The notes under the pieces are model-generated. The model did no database searches, had not been told where the DNA came from, and worked only from the letters and a program-made list of their open reading frames with translations. Position numbers and translations under genes: made by a program. Shown here piece after piece: positions 57,301 to 62,696 of a stretch of DNA of 64,000 nt (position 1 is its first letter; every line of letters starts with the position of its first letter). Source of the stretch: Candidatus Epulonipiscium viviparus (GTDB lineage Bacteria; Bacillota; Clostridia; Lachnospirales; Cellulosilyticaceae); the NCBI RefSeq assembly GCF_030708075.1, contig NZ_CP117982.1, forward strand, positions 3,030,672-3,094,671, in the 5' to 3' direction.

Positions 57301-59127
57301 CCAGTAAATGCGGAAGAAGTGAAATTGACATGGCAATCAACAGCTTCAACAAGAGATAAAATTGATTTGCGTCGCGACCCGGGAGAAGCGATCACAAAAG
57401 TATTCTACGCAGAGGTACCGCATCTGACACTAGATGATAAGGACAGTAACATTGTAGTAAGCTTGGAGACAGCAACAAATAATAACCTCTCGACATATTA
57501 TAAGACAGCCGTCGCGAGTTTAACTGATATCAATAAAACAAAAGCACAGCTTCCAGCGCCGTGGGTAGAAGTATCGGACTTGGGCATTGTGACAGTGGAT
57601 ACGCGAGAAATAGATGAAACAGGAGCAACATATGACGTATTTTATTACACAACGAATTCGCCATACGAGACAAAAATAAACGGTCCGATCGATGCGATGA
57701 AGTTGTATTTAAACGCTGGGGATAAAATGTTTATCGTGGCACGACCGAACGGAAATTCAATTAGCGATTATATAGCATCGGAATTAGTGGAATTGGAGAA
57801 ATTGACAGCCCCTACTATTGCAGCAACACTGACAGGAAATAAAGAAGATAATGGAAAAATCAAAATAATTGAAGCCGATGAGGGTGATATAATCAAGTTT
57901 TATTTTACAGAAGATGTAGGTGGAGCAAAAATAAGGATAGATAATGTATTTCATACAACGGCGACAGATAAAGAAATCTATAGATATACCGCACCGATCA
58001 AGATCAACGATATGTTACCAATAGACTATGTGTATACGCAAAAGCTAGTAGCAATAGCGACAGGCAAAGAGGAAAAAGGTGGAGAGGAGTCAAAAGATCT
58101 GTATATTCCGGCCGTATCAGAAAAGACATTTGTGGCACCAGACTTGATGTTAGCAAAGCCGATAATAGAGCTCAATACTAAAGGGATTACGGTTGTTAAC
58201 GATGAAATGTATAGCAAAGTGTATATCGCATATCAAGACGAACCGATTAGATTAGCGGATATAAACGATCCGAGTAAGTTATCAGGTTCTACAGAAAATA
58301 AACAACTAAAACGAGATGAGATATATGTATATTCAGTGAAAGGAGAAGAAGGGCTACAATTGCCAAATGACGCAGATATAATAGTAGAAATACAAGTGCT
58401 CGCCGTAAACGAGAACTATCAAAAACCTGCAATATCATCGAAGATATTGTATAAAGGCGACGTAAGAAATGCGAAACCTGTGGCAGTCGCAGCGCCGATG
58501 GCATATGTTGAAAAGGGTCAAATATTTTTTGAATGCTATACATTTAACGAAATAGCAGAAGATGAAGCCGAGATGAGTATAGAATATTCATTAGAAGAAG
58601 AGATATGGAACGAGATGGAAGAAAGCGGTGATGGATATAAGATACCGGAATATGATAAGGATAAAATACTAAATGAAGAAATAAAAGTAAGAGCAATACT
58701 AAAAAGAAACGGAGAGGAATATATCTCGAGGGAAATGGGTGCGAATGAATTTGCAACAGAAGTGTTAATAGCAATAGAAGAGATAGCGAAAGAGCCGGTT
58801 GTAGCAGAGACAGAAACCTGGGATATAGCTCAAGAGATAGATAAATTAGCAGATAGTATATTTGTAGCAGAAGAAGAAATAAAAATTGAAGAAGACGAGG
58901 CAGAAGAATATGCAGAAATAGAGGAAGAAATAGAGATAGGAGAATATATGGAAAATTATGATTCTTTAGAGGAAGAACTGGTGGCACTACATGAGGCATT
59001 AATAGCATTTAAAGAAGAAGCTGAAGATCTCGAAGATGATGTAATTGACCCAGAAATAGAAGAAGAAATAGAAGAAGAAATAGAAGAAGAAATAGAAATA
59101 CCGGATTTGGACTTTAGCTTGCTATAA
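39057..59127 (+). CDS. Giant SLH-anchored repeat surface protein (reconstructed across frameshifts)
   Basis: Five overlapping open segments join into one gene of about 6,690 codons. Start ATG 39057 follows GAGAGG. Order: signal peptide (1-32, ending SSIYAA); three S-layer-homology domains at about 40-90, 97-155 and 158-212 (GYSDGTFRPNANITRAEM; LSGRPDGTFDPKGHISRGEL), which attach to pyruvylated wall polymer; a beta-helix-like region (217-345); diverged beta modules; eight near-identical 213-residue units (DNA 43294-48411) and a partial ninth; many diverged modules to about 58800; an acidic Glu/Ile tail. The gene is interrupted by +1 at 42271, +1/+4/+1 at 43803-43935, -1 at 44357 and +1 at 45883. 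The last five add up to a multiple of three, and coding is unbroken from 45907. No LPXTG motif or enzyme domain was recognised. Confidence 0.8.
42277..43845 (+). CDS. Giant SLH gene, open segment 2
   Basis: Continuation from the A6 tract through diverged modules and most of repeat unit 1. It ends in a missense run (RKCSCDNSRCCS) after an extra base at about 43803 (ACGGGCCGGA; other copies have ACGGGCGGA or ACGGCCGGA). There is no ribosome binding site or export signal, so it is not an independent gene. Confidence 0.7.
   Translation, partial: QNSGNNFAEISNQATTVTATLYGKDWKILPSAKYEVYVEPITMVAKADEAKTVVSLRNADKYLDSETALLKDDYKLTINDMEIDTAAWTINGSEATQVIPFGEIVNAGIMDTDIIVAMESLENTWIEQKAVQAIELTMDDTNIKFDYPETDDVIQIRLIDGKENRNTISLSRKKIVQSSVVGGSVTKYILNGVVSTILQKQGLKMEEDGKDMVITVPSALFPKGNDDYKLQMYLEVDEKNYYKEQGSGELPLIRIDPDQNQIIADKANRFARIWDDENQKLCDDVKIIDMNTQEEITGWKNLSNIRIYTDRPHNLTAVELIDKRNILASRSDEELAKASYNLSWAQGINEQIIAVRVADAYENAGSLEANLNVTATVDGSNAIAIIKDGAPVAGVTIKKDAADDAILTFDRAELGITDVTRPINIAANQAVTVSLTTADGDEISTIAQEISQLPAPEVAAVGDDVTVTLPSTLATALADSKMVAYYSVNAQPGKATRWESIDANEWNTTGRKCSCDNSRCCS
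43936..44460 (+). CDS. Giant SLH gene, open segment 3
   Basis: Most of repeat unit 2. It is back in the frame of segment 2, because the extra bases at 43803 (+1), about 43844 (+4) and about 43934 (+1) total six. Frame is lost again at 44357, where GCGGAAGC lacks one A found in the other copies. Confidence 0.65.
   Translation, partial: AYNLSWAQGINEQIIAVRVADAYENAGSLEANLNVTATVDGTNAIAIIKDGAPVAGVTIKKDAADDAILTFDRAELGITDVTRPINIAANRAVTVSLTTADGDEISTIAQEISQLPKPEIAAVGDDVTVTLPSTLATALAEAKWLHTTASMLSQEKLPDGNQSMRTNGIQRAEM
44364..45914 (+). CDS. Giant SLH gene, open segment 4
   Basis: End of unit 2, units 3 and 4, and the first residues of unit 5. It is one frame off segments 3 and 5 owing to the missing A at 44357, and ends after an extra A at 45882-45884 (AATTAAACGAG versus AATTAACGAG in all other copies). 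Confidence 0.65.
   Translation: MVAYYSVDAQPGKATRWESIDANEWNTTGGNVVATIADVAADATVDVAIFDLKNWYNLSSRASFVMPEKEAYNLSWAQGINEQIIAVRVADAYENAGSLEANLNVTATVDGTNAIAIIKDGAPVAGVTIKKDAADDAILTFDRAELGITDVTRPINIAANRAVTVSLTTADGDEISTIAQEISQLPAPEVAAVGDDVTVTLPSTLATALAESKMVAYYSVDAQPGKATRWESIDANEWNTTGGNVVATIADVAADATVDVAIFDLKNWYNLSSRASFVMPEKEAYNLSWAQGINEQIIAVRVADAYENAGSLEANLNVTATVDGSNAIAIIKDGAPVAGVTIKKDAADDAILTFDRAELGITDVTRPINIAANRAVTVSLATADGDEISTIAQEISQLPAPEVAAVGDDVTVTLPSTLATALAESKMVAYYSVNAQPGKATRWESIDANEWNTTAGNVVATIAGIAADTTVDVAIFDLKNWYNLSSRASFVMPEKEAYNLSWAQGIKRADYRSSGG
45907..59127 (+). CDS. Giant SLH gene, open segment 5 (4,406 codons)
   Basis: Uninterrupted frame from unit 5 to the natural stop. It contains units 5-8, the partial unit 9 that diverges near 48650, then more than 3,000 residues of related but diverged beta modules with recurring motifs of the type W-N/H-L-S-S and V.V..FD..NW. 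The tail from about 58860 is acidic (IEEEIEEEIEEE). It has no start signal of its own. A 449-codon antisense frame at 56046-57395 is a shadow. Confidence 0.8.
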   Translation: MADAYENAGSLEASLNVTATVDGTNAIAIIKDGAPVAGVTIKKDAADDAILTFDRAELGITDVTRPINIAANQAVTVSLTTADGDAISTIAQEISQLPKPEVAAVGDDVTVTLPSTLATALADSKMVAYYSVDAQPGKATRWESIDANEWNTTGGNVVATIADVAADTTVDVAIFDLKNWYNLSSRASFVMPEKEAYNLSWAQGINEQIIAVRVADAYENAGSLEANLNVTATVDGSNVIAIIKDGAPVAGVTIKKDAADDAILTFDRAELGITDVTRPINIAANQAVTVALTTADGDEISTIAQEISQLPKPEIAAVGDDVTVTLPSTLATALADSKMVAYYSVNAQPGKATRWESIDANEWNTTAGNVVATIADVAADVTVDVAIFDLKNWYNLSSRASFVMPEKEAYNLSWAQGINEQIIAVRVADAYENAGSLEASLNVTATVDGSNAIAIIKDGTPVAGVTIKKDAADDAILTFDRAELGITDVTRPINIAANRAVTVSLTTADGDEISTIAQEISQLPAPEIAAVGDDVTVTLPSTLATALADSKMVAYYSVNAQPGKATRWESIDANEWNTTAGNAVATIAGIAADATVDVAIFDLKNWYNLSSRASFVMPEKEAYNLSWAQGINEQIIAVRVADAYENAGSLEANLNVTATVDGSNAIAIIKDGAPVAGVTIKKDAADDVILTFDRAELGITDVTRPINIAANRAVTVSLTTADGDAISTITQEISQLPAPEVAAVGDDVTVTLPSTLATALADSKMVAYYSVDAQPGKATRWESIDANEWNTTGGNAVATIADVAADVTVDVAIFDLKNWYNLSSRASFVMPEKESYNLSWAQGINEQIIAVRVADAYENAGSLEANLNVTATVDGTNAIAIIKDGAPVAGVTIKKDAADDAILTFDRAELGITDAMRPVNTTANRMIAIALTTADGDELATITQEVAQLPEPIIATSGDDVTITLLPSPGENANDTLADLAEGTLVTYYSVNSRPFRNVKWAAIDASAWSIVDGKLWTTIADAATNNGNIVDVIMFDLKNWYKLSITTSFEIPEQNEFALRWGQGEDENTVAVRATGAYADDGALKSKLGLFATGATKKISLVSEGIAEEGVTIKKEADDAIITFDREILNIADFERPETISNQTVTLVLTDSNHNELSTITKVVAPLPVPEITASGADVVVTSKINIDDLQSGNVVAYYKFNNAVWKAMKASSWKILDGKARATIENAPANATVDVAMFDTQNWHNLSSRASFVTPDMSAFALEWADVAAEENHLYIRVANGFKEQNTLKNNLTLLVDDTKVVDGGVAAEGIEITDDTYDAIVKIPFGAVGLSQEGVAYDATGVVVDVRLQGAADEIKISKQIVRPTLILEGNELVLEVDGAVDTNQLDVNKMRFGNAEAVMSRAIAMATMKTEVEVDDLTWVVAGDKKRATIVDEQSYRDHFAGGLNNVEVLVSDRSWFNVISVSNAVDMPALEEPEEGLFAKFVDSEDAKTEVAIEIPAFCVDGAAFVPGYSLRIGKVKGLDVETETVVTTTAKSGAIVVTILPKPGNPDKAIVTFAASDLGDLAEVTAITASMHYGNEDSSVARQAITAAPAVAIDLDHADRATMKLVADSITDGTVAVRLAGDDQVLAELVDGVALIEIPEEWVGEAGDSISATTMGNKWHITDTISENLGEVNQLAAPEMTLIDYDKRQVLIMLDRNDVIENNKIRDGIKVSYTTATRNSRSATDITEMFGNGVNAVVTAPDEALLYTVTVEDTHNWLNKAGSSTLAIVDESAADDKYELKWKEDGGNIAVTISNVLKDNSSTELKDGLSVKILRGVSTVLEVEPTIKNDGAGNAVMSFAAEDLYDSLAVGNVISVALYQEDTKDPIALILQEVFESPSIVIDNAKTTNDTIHFKIPGAHRAVLANMEEINYADFAVELHLLTQQGETVDVIKTDLEDILENGASFGEDSEWEAAMDNTIKAVVSYDAWNVLPAQTDIGEISQFVAPELILAGREVRISIDSNDYKKDGVKLAVTYTPYSASAAETLVVPVDEIDWIESTRGGKEDAILSEVVELANATNISVTIDDNNWLNKANTSKTLAKGPIKELLTFGWGAVANTIAVEATNAYETSGQLKEGIEIVATTFDESGETIAVLSTANGDFATEATPKEGEPTTAIITFDAKDLGDLKVGNKVRVVVCHEDSYVTDNEDDADNWIEQEIYAAPIMSQLNDAVSKITFDLAKVANVDYGNLRAELTLDGVNKVVATEEELLNGIAPSEWSDTGTILAKVVSDKWYIAEQTTAEDVGYTIKFPTPKIFVDGDEITVTLNKIVAFDQDNILTLWNEKTQQLKDTVVVEYVTSQGILKTPSRLEDFEDGGTIKATFKLDDSSATAITVRVYDSGYWTHRPSSATAQLKDAPPAAGPVVTTAKETEKAIELVIENLTANHRLYYRKQGSSERFEVAAGNVTLTVDDLEKLGLIAGDRIEVVVDDGNTTEVLYTSKAQVRELAAKPTLANKNGAVIIYLPVDAGIWNADGTVRGGEVEAKIEATISTALAAYLSTYFSLPSNVITTDLPLDGRWTMENGKMAWTIPETYLRDREKVAVIFDDVDNWMTASVKSNQLETGASGLDDVSIDNVIADEEGISFDIANADDMNIYMRKNSGDLVKVAKIYNAVNVTAKELEALELEAGDRVEFLVADEDDARVIYTSPEVEAFPIPKLETRGDTMVVSLPVTADLWNASGEISDDVKATISSTLNWYIVANSGTSTPLPLDGEWTREGSDMIWTIPAAYVREGYKIVVTFDDLSWMVASTRSNEETAPSGKVEPEETQLAVKWVKEVVDDEVSVKVSGAYENDAIKPNLKLVLKKIFADGTNKYIPITDDLAQEANLKITREGNTAVVTMDAYDRLEIVGGETAFVIQLLNAFNEMVSEDTFTMVDIIASMSRSRAAAVATDVKVEAKDGGLQFTLPEDKIEKNTKISYGKREDSDISTTIKAGDLNLEENVVYINAAQIEALQLKANEVIVVSIDYDGAWYTASEVVETKGVQQLSAPELYKTTSGDLVIILDKIQDGIDIWNGVDGINDKIVVTYEFDPGYTVTAATGKELEWAITADGEHIRAEIELADLKGHKEIEVTIAAVNNALIESASVRKNFANISIETDPDIKIEGEIEFEWATDPNFASSEYVTVKIPDGFNAYTKKLNNMKIELSKGAVDHYTTEIVSNFRELNTKDKRVEIVVSEDPKTAGTALVTFRAAELGITAEDDGKYVNAFLYNGLYSEEYVDKISRQLKMDANTTVEIEHDKDTAKNTSLMKIIATSTDPDAQHTIQYKVNRRSGESTDLIDYPAAGVPIHSLNLEEGDTVTAYAINKFVENWWEVASEKTTVAVKKVEIYARENYDKVELTVTGKGLTQELINGLIIKYTGRINGEEKTYLFDEVEFDAVNSMTAYGTIEKEVFESTGIEGKDIPSTFEASNASWLLVSNPSNKVLLDIEKEKINGFKMTISEDLKDIIISIPAGGNIRVDAEGKLSETFKIWTEEDMVEITDDIYINWINNGNVIEGRIGIEALDKTLNEQNAGVVDRSIVLQLGEDDDKKVDEMRKPIVVPPAPGAIFRSGSMNITKPKEGDFDIAGITYTIEYGIKGINLETIDGNMDASSKLSGWRELPYGLKVGDRVNIILSSNLGDSINELAVPMVFESAPAVELVTPTLKYNENTKKITVVADTKTKVEVIKGNLPGVTLDENNAFEVNEKKAKDGDKYAVSATLGEEGQDVPYISKPAELAIKEVTIENMEFIPRELATIATYEEYVIKVTLSEPVNAEEVKLTWQSTASTRDKIDLRRDPGEAITKVFYAEVPHLTLDDKDSNIVVSLETATNNNLSTYYKTAVASLTDINKTKAQLPAPWVEVSDLGIVTVDTREIDETGATYDVFYYTTNSPYETKINGPIDAMKLYLNAGDKMFIVARPNGNSISDYIASELVELEKLTAPTIAATLTGNKEDNGKIKIIEADEGDIIKFYFTEDVGGAKIRIDNVFHTTATDKEIYRYTAPIKINDMLPIDYVYTQKLVAIATGKEEKGGEESKDLYIPAVSEKTFVAPDLMLAKPIIELNTKGITVVNDEMYSKVYIAYQDEPIRLADINDPSKLSGSTENKQLKRDEIYVYSVKGEEGLQLPNDADIIVEIQVLAVNENYQKPAISSKILYKGDVRNAKPVAVAAPMAYVEKGQIFFECYTFNEIAEDEAEMSIEYSLEEEIWNEMEESGDGYKIPEYDKDKILNEEIKVRAILKRNGEEYISREMGANEFATEVLIAIEEIAKEPVVAETETWDIAQEIDKLADSIFVAEEEIKIEEDEAEEYAEIEEEIEIGEYMENYDSLEEELVALHEALIAFKEEAEDLEDDVIDPEIEEEIEEEIEEEIEIPDLDFSLL

Positions 59128-59150
59128 GAAAAAGATGCACAAAAAAAATA

Positions 59151-59178
59151 AGAGGGGCAAAAAGCCTCTCTATTTTTT
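59151..59178 (+). terminator. Terminator of the giant SLH gene
   Basis: AGAGGGGC-AAAAA-GCCTCTCT stem followed by ATTTTTT. Confidence 0.85.
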
Positions 59179-59241
59179 GAATTTAAAAAATTTTGTCGCA
59201 ACGGAGAGTTGCAACTCATTGATTGAAAAGGGGATGAATTA

Positions 59242-61905
59242 ATGGCTAAGAAATATCAAAAGCAAATTGCTATTTTAGCAACAGGAGTTATTTCTATCGC
59301 ATCTAATAATGTTATTGCTTCTAATATAGGTGATAGCCTAACATATGGCTACGCAAATACGTTACCCAATAACACTGCTGTTTGGGGAAAATATGGTACT
59401 GATACCTCGACCTCATTGATAGAAGCAATGAAGCTGGCCGCCATTAACGCATCGGTTACTGGTGATTCGAAGTTTACAAATACTAAAAAACATCTCGATG
59501 CGACCTATGCAGAATACATCGCTGCGGCTAGACCTGATAATCATACCGAGAAGACGTCAACTTTGGAGCTGCAAATAGCAAAAGCAATGCTGGGCTTAGA
59601 TCCTAATATGACTTTACCAGCCATAATTAGAGCGGATGTTGAACCTAAAATTTATATCTATAAAAATGCGTCTAAAGCTACCACAAAAGCAAAGGCTACT
59701 CAAATCGAAGTGGCCACGGCTACAACTATAGAAAATCCTCGAGAAGGCTTCAGTGATGATGCAACATATTTTATTGCCCCAGCTATTCTTAATACCGCGC
59801 CGTCGCCAGCAAAAACTTGGACTGTATTTCCAACTGGCACCGGGTTACCTACTTCTATTCCTAAAAAATACATACTGCAAACTGTTGCGAATGAAAAGCT
59901 GAATGAGTTAAATGCCGCATACAAACAATATGATGGAATGGATTTCCAAAATGGTTCGGTGACAGCAGCAGCAGCCAATATAGCTGCAGCTAAAATTACT
60001 GCAGCTATAGAAGATGCTGCTCAATGCGAAACCAAGGAAGCTTACGCCAAGGTTGTTGCAACAATCAGGACATACGTTGATAAAATCATTCCATCAGTTG
60101 CGGAAATTATTACGAGTTCGAAAGATGGAGCGGACGTTCCAGCTACATTACTATGGACATCCGATGCTCATAAGCGCAAGATTGTTGCGGTTGCCGATGA
60201 TGCCGCCAGTTTCTTGGACGAGCACGTTGCCGATCCGAATGTGAGCAACTCGCTCAGTGAAGCGCTTGAGATATTGGCATACACCCAGGTTGAGTATCAA
60301 AAATTTTATGGGCACAACATCAAAGGTGAGAAGCTCGAGATCACTCCTTATGTTCAAGCGGGTACTGAAGGTATCGAATTGGCGAATTTGCGCGCTGCCA
60401 TTCAAGTTGCGATCGAATCTATTAACAATCTTTCGTATCTACCGGGTGCAACCCCGCCTGCGACGACATACACTGATCAGCATGGATTGAGTGGCGCAGC
60501 GTATCAAGTAGGTGCCGGAGATATTCATGTTTCAAATAAATCTGACGGCGTCGATGTACCGCTTAACACTCGCTGGATATATATCGATGCTGTGGAAAAC
60601 TTTGCTAATGAGATTGCAGTTGCGCAAAAAAGTTTACAATCTAGCGATCAAAGCGATGCTGTACAAGCAGAAGCCGCATTAACTAAGGCGGTAGCGAATT
60701 TCGTTGCATCTGAACATGCAGAAAAAAATGTTCTCACTCCAGCGGCGCTTGCATATAACGAGGCACTTAGCAATCTCAATGCTGCAATCACTCAGGCGTA
60801 TACTACTATCGGGCTCGCAACCGGTGAGTCTGGCCCGTTAGCTTTGCCGCATCTGGTTAAACTTAGCATTTTGGGCGACGGTAGTGATATCGACTCAGGT
60901 ACCAAGTGGATCAATACAAATCAGTTCAATTCTTTCAAAGCTGCCATTGACAATGCGCAGAAGCTTCTCTCGACTGCAACAACCGCTCAGCTAAATAGAT
61001 CATTCAAAACTCTTAAGCGTGCAGCGGCCAATTTGGTTTCCAATATTAAACGAAATGGAGATGGCAAGTCGGCGAAGATGTTAGCTCAGGTTGAAATTTT
61101 AGAGGAGACCATTAGTGTGGCACACAAAATATTATTTGGTGCTGATGGTCGAACTCCGGTTTTTGCGTCGGCAACGGGCAGAGATGTTCCAAACGATTCA
61201 CTCTGGATGGCACCATCTCGAATTGCAGAGCTAAACCATCAGATCGATCTTGCAAAGGCGACACTTGCTAACATTAGTACGACCACACTAAAAACTATCT
61301 ATAACAACATTCGGTCGCTCCGGACTTCTATTGCGTCTGCAAACAAATTATTAAAATTAGGAACATTGGATGCAAATTCTGGAGCTGCATACGCGGCAAA
61401 ATCTAGGGTGCGTCTAATTCAGCTTATCGATCAAGCTGCACAATACACAAGATATGCAACTAGCGATGATCAGGGAGTTGACGTTGATGATGGCATTATT
61501 TGGATTACTGAAGAGGATATAGATCATTTCATCACTCACGAGGGAGACGAAAAATCAATGTCGCCAAAGGATTTCATCGAGGCAGAACATAAGGTAGCAG
61601 CAGCCGCGCTAAAAGCCAACGTATATATAAATGCCAGAGCGGCAACAAACCTAGCGACCGCGGTGGCGCATATAGAGTCGGCGATCAAGCAGTTCGAACT
61701 CGTTCTTTCTAACAGGTTGCCAAATGATAGCGCGGACGCACCTGCGGGAGTATTATATAGTGGCGTAGGTGTAGCAGATTCACTCGCCAAAGCAGTTACG
61801 GGGCCAGAAAATAGTATAGCATACATCGAGGAAGATACCGACGCGGTTGCCGAAGTAGACGACGATGCTATAGCCAAATATGATGATGGTGAATTTACGA
61901 TTTAG
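59242..61905 (+). CDS. Secreted protein with five FIVAR-like helical modules
   Basis: 887 residues. Signal peptide (KKYQKQIAILATGVISIASN; cleavage near 27). The N-terminal 300 residues are Ala/Thr-rich and helical. Five modules then start with a shared signature D-G-x-D-V/I-x(4-5)-W: DGADVPATLLW, DGVDVPLNTRW, DGSDIDSGTKW, GRDVPNDSLW and GVDVDDGIIW. Each is followed by about 60 residues of helix with A..L..A. The same signature occurs once in the secreted protein at 11154-13460. The tail is acidic. No SLH or sorting motif. AAAAGGGG precedes the ATG. It may associate with the S-layer protein encoded upstream; function unknown. Confidence 0.8.
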   Translation: MAKKYQKQIAILATGVISIASNNVIASNIGDSLTYGYANTLPNNTAVWGKYGTDTSTSLIEAMKLAAINASVTGDSKFTNTKKHLDATYAEYIAAARPDNHTEKTSTLELQIAKAMLGLDPNMTLPAIIRADVEPKIYIYKNASKATTKAKATQIEVATATTIENPREGFSDDATYFIAPAILNTAPSPAKTWTVFPTGTGLPTSIPKKYILQTVANEKLNELNAAYKQYDGMDFQNGSVTAAAANIAAAKITAAIEDAAQCETKEAYAKVVATIRTYVDKIIPSVAEIITSSKDGADVPATLLWTSDAHKRKIVAVADDAASFLDEHVADPNVSNSLSEALEILAYTQVEYQKFYGHNIKGEKLEITPYVQAGTEGIELANLRAAIQVAIESINNLSYLPGATPPATTYTDQHGLSGAAYQVGAGDIHVSNKSDGVDVPLNTRWIYIDAVENFANEIAVAQKSLQSSDQSDAVQAEAALTKAVANFVASEHAEKNVLTPAALAYNEALSNLNAAITQAYTTIGLATGESGPLALPHLVKLSILGDGSDIDSGTKWINTNQFNSFKAAIDNAQKLLSTATTAQLNRSFKTLKRAAANLVSNIKRNGDGKSAKMLAQVEILEETISVAHKILFGADGRTPVFASATGRDVPNDSLWMAPSRIAELNHQIDLAKATLANISTTTLKTIYNNIRSLRTSIASANKLLKLGTLDANSGAAYAAKSRVRLIQLIDQAAQYTRYATSDDQGVDVDDGIIWITEEDIDHFITHEGDEKSMSPKDFIEAEHKVAAAALKANVYINARAATNLATAVAHIESAIKQFELVLSNRLPNDSADAPAGVLYSGVGVADSLAKAVTGPENSIAYIEEDTDAVAEVDDDAIAKYDDGEFTI

Positions 61906-61989
61906 CTATCGGGGCTTTATATGCCAAAGTTGCTAAAGATAGGATTACTAAAAGAGAAAAAAATTATATTGGATGTTTAGGATTGGATT

Positions 61990-62145
61990 TTATAGGCAAT
62001 ACTTAAAATCATGAAGAATATCTTGAGAAGGTTGATCATTCATGGGCTTAGTGTTAAGCTCTAGAGATACCTTTTTATTTTTAAAATCCATATAAAATTT
62101 AAATGGAGTTTTAGAAAGTATCAAAATAACAAAAGGCTTACGCAT
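61990..62145 (-). pseudogene. Truncated copy 1 of the small membrane-peptide gene
   Basis: Keeps the region from ILILSKTPFKFYMDF to MNDQPSQDIL and then reads into the flanking repeat. The first codons are replaced by MRKPFV, removing half the hydrophobic helix. There is no ribosome binding site before the ATG. Probably a remnant, though it still reads open for 51 codons. Confidence 0.65.
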
Positions 62146-62264
62146 AATTAATTGTGTGTGGGCTTTTTTCAGTTGCGAAAGATAGGGCTAAAGATAGGAT
62201 TAGTAAAAGAGAAAAAAATTATATTGGATGTTTAGGATTGGATTTTATAGGCAATACTTAAAAT

Positions 62265-62288
62265 AGAAAGCACGAATGAGTGCTTTCT
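62265..62288 (-). terminator. Terminator of membrane-peptide gene copy A
   Basis: AGAAAGCAC-GAATGA-GTGCTTCT type stem (perfect 9 bp, 62265-62273 with 62280-62288); T-rich on the minus strand. Confidence 0.75.
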
Positions 62289-62355
62289 AGAATGTTTTAA
62301 TTGGACCATGAAAGTATTTTAAGATAAAGAGAGTATTTTTGTCAAATTAAATATT

Positions 62356-62384
62356 TTTACTCTCATTTGTCATGCATTTATAAT
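62356..62384 (+). promoter_or_regulatory. Candidate antisense promoter, copy A
   Basis: TTTACT (62356-62361), 17 bases, TATAAT (62379-62384) on the plus strand, pointing into the 3' end of the minus-strand peptide gene. A transcript would begin near 62391, form the adjacent hairpin and overlap the peptide mRNA, as type I antitoxin RNAs do. Confidence 0.5.
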
Positions 62385-62418
62385 AGGTGACATCATCTAT
62401 ATGAGATGAAAGTTACCT
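62385..62418. repeat. Inverted repeat past the peptide-gene stop, copy A
   Basis: AGGTGAC...GTTACCT with an inner TCATCT/AGATGA stem. Conserved in copy B (63329-63363) with small changes. It could be an RNA hairpin common to both strands' transcripts. Confidence 0.6.
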
Positions 62419-62430
62419 GTTTATATTTAC

Positions 62431-62616
62431 TTACTCAGAATGATCTTCAAAATCTTCACGAATAATATCGTTAGAAGGTTGATCATTCATGGGCTTAGTG
62501 TTAAGCTCTAGAGATACTTTTTTATTTTTAAAATCCATATAAAATTTAAATGGAGTTTTTGAAAGTATCAAAATAACAATAATAATTGCTAAAGCTATAG
62601 CTTGTACGTCGCTCAT
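62431..62616 (-). CDS. Small membrane peptide, candidate type I toxin (copy A)
   Basis: 61 residues from ATG 62616, five bases after AAAGGGGGGG; an adjacent ATG at 62619 is also possible. MSDVQAIALAIIIVILILSK is a single hydrophobic helix, followed by a basic stretch (KTPFKFYMDFKNKK) and an acidic tail ending DHSE. Size, one helix plus charged tail, multicopy arrangement, a structured leader and an opposing promoter over its 3' end all resemble Firmicute type I toxins. I do not recognise a named family, so the toxin call is inference; a holin-like or membrane-signalling peptide is an alternative. Confidence 0.65.
   Translation of the reverse strand: MSDVQAIALAIIIVILILSKTPFKFYMDFKNKKVSLELNTKPMNDQPSNDIIREDFEDHSE
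62489..62530 (+). terminator. Possible terminator of the antisense RNA, copy A
   Basis: GGCTTA-GTGT-TAAGCT hairpin on the plus strand, followed after about nine bases by CTTTTTTATTTTT. It would give an antisense RNA of about 130 nt. Weak, because the T-run is displaced. Confidence 0.3.
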
Positions 62617-62631
62617 CATGGCCCCCCCTTT

Positions 62632-62696
62632 CTGTGGTAATCTTTCCACAGTCCGAAGTGGGGAACATACAACCACCGCACCCTTCTGTATGCGGT
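62632..62696 (-). promoter_or_regulatory. Structured leader of the membrane-peptide gene, copy A
   Basis: Two hairpins precede the Shine-Dalgarno on the minus strand: ACCGCA/TGCGGT (62675-62696) and CTGTGG/CCACAG (62632-62651), the latter abutting the G-run. Identical in copy B. Such leaders often control toxin translation. Confidence 0.55.

Noticed and set aside
56046-57395. 449-codon minus-strand ORF within the giant gene
   Set aside because: Low-complexity Ser/Phe-rich antisense shadow without a ribosome binding site; the plus frame is continuous and homologous to its neighbours.
62137-62172. GGCTTACGCA...TGTGTGTGGGC plus TTTTTT as a terminator
   Set aside because: The stem needs several mismatches and bulges; kept only as part of the repeated unit.
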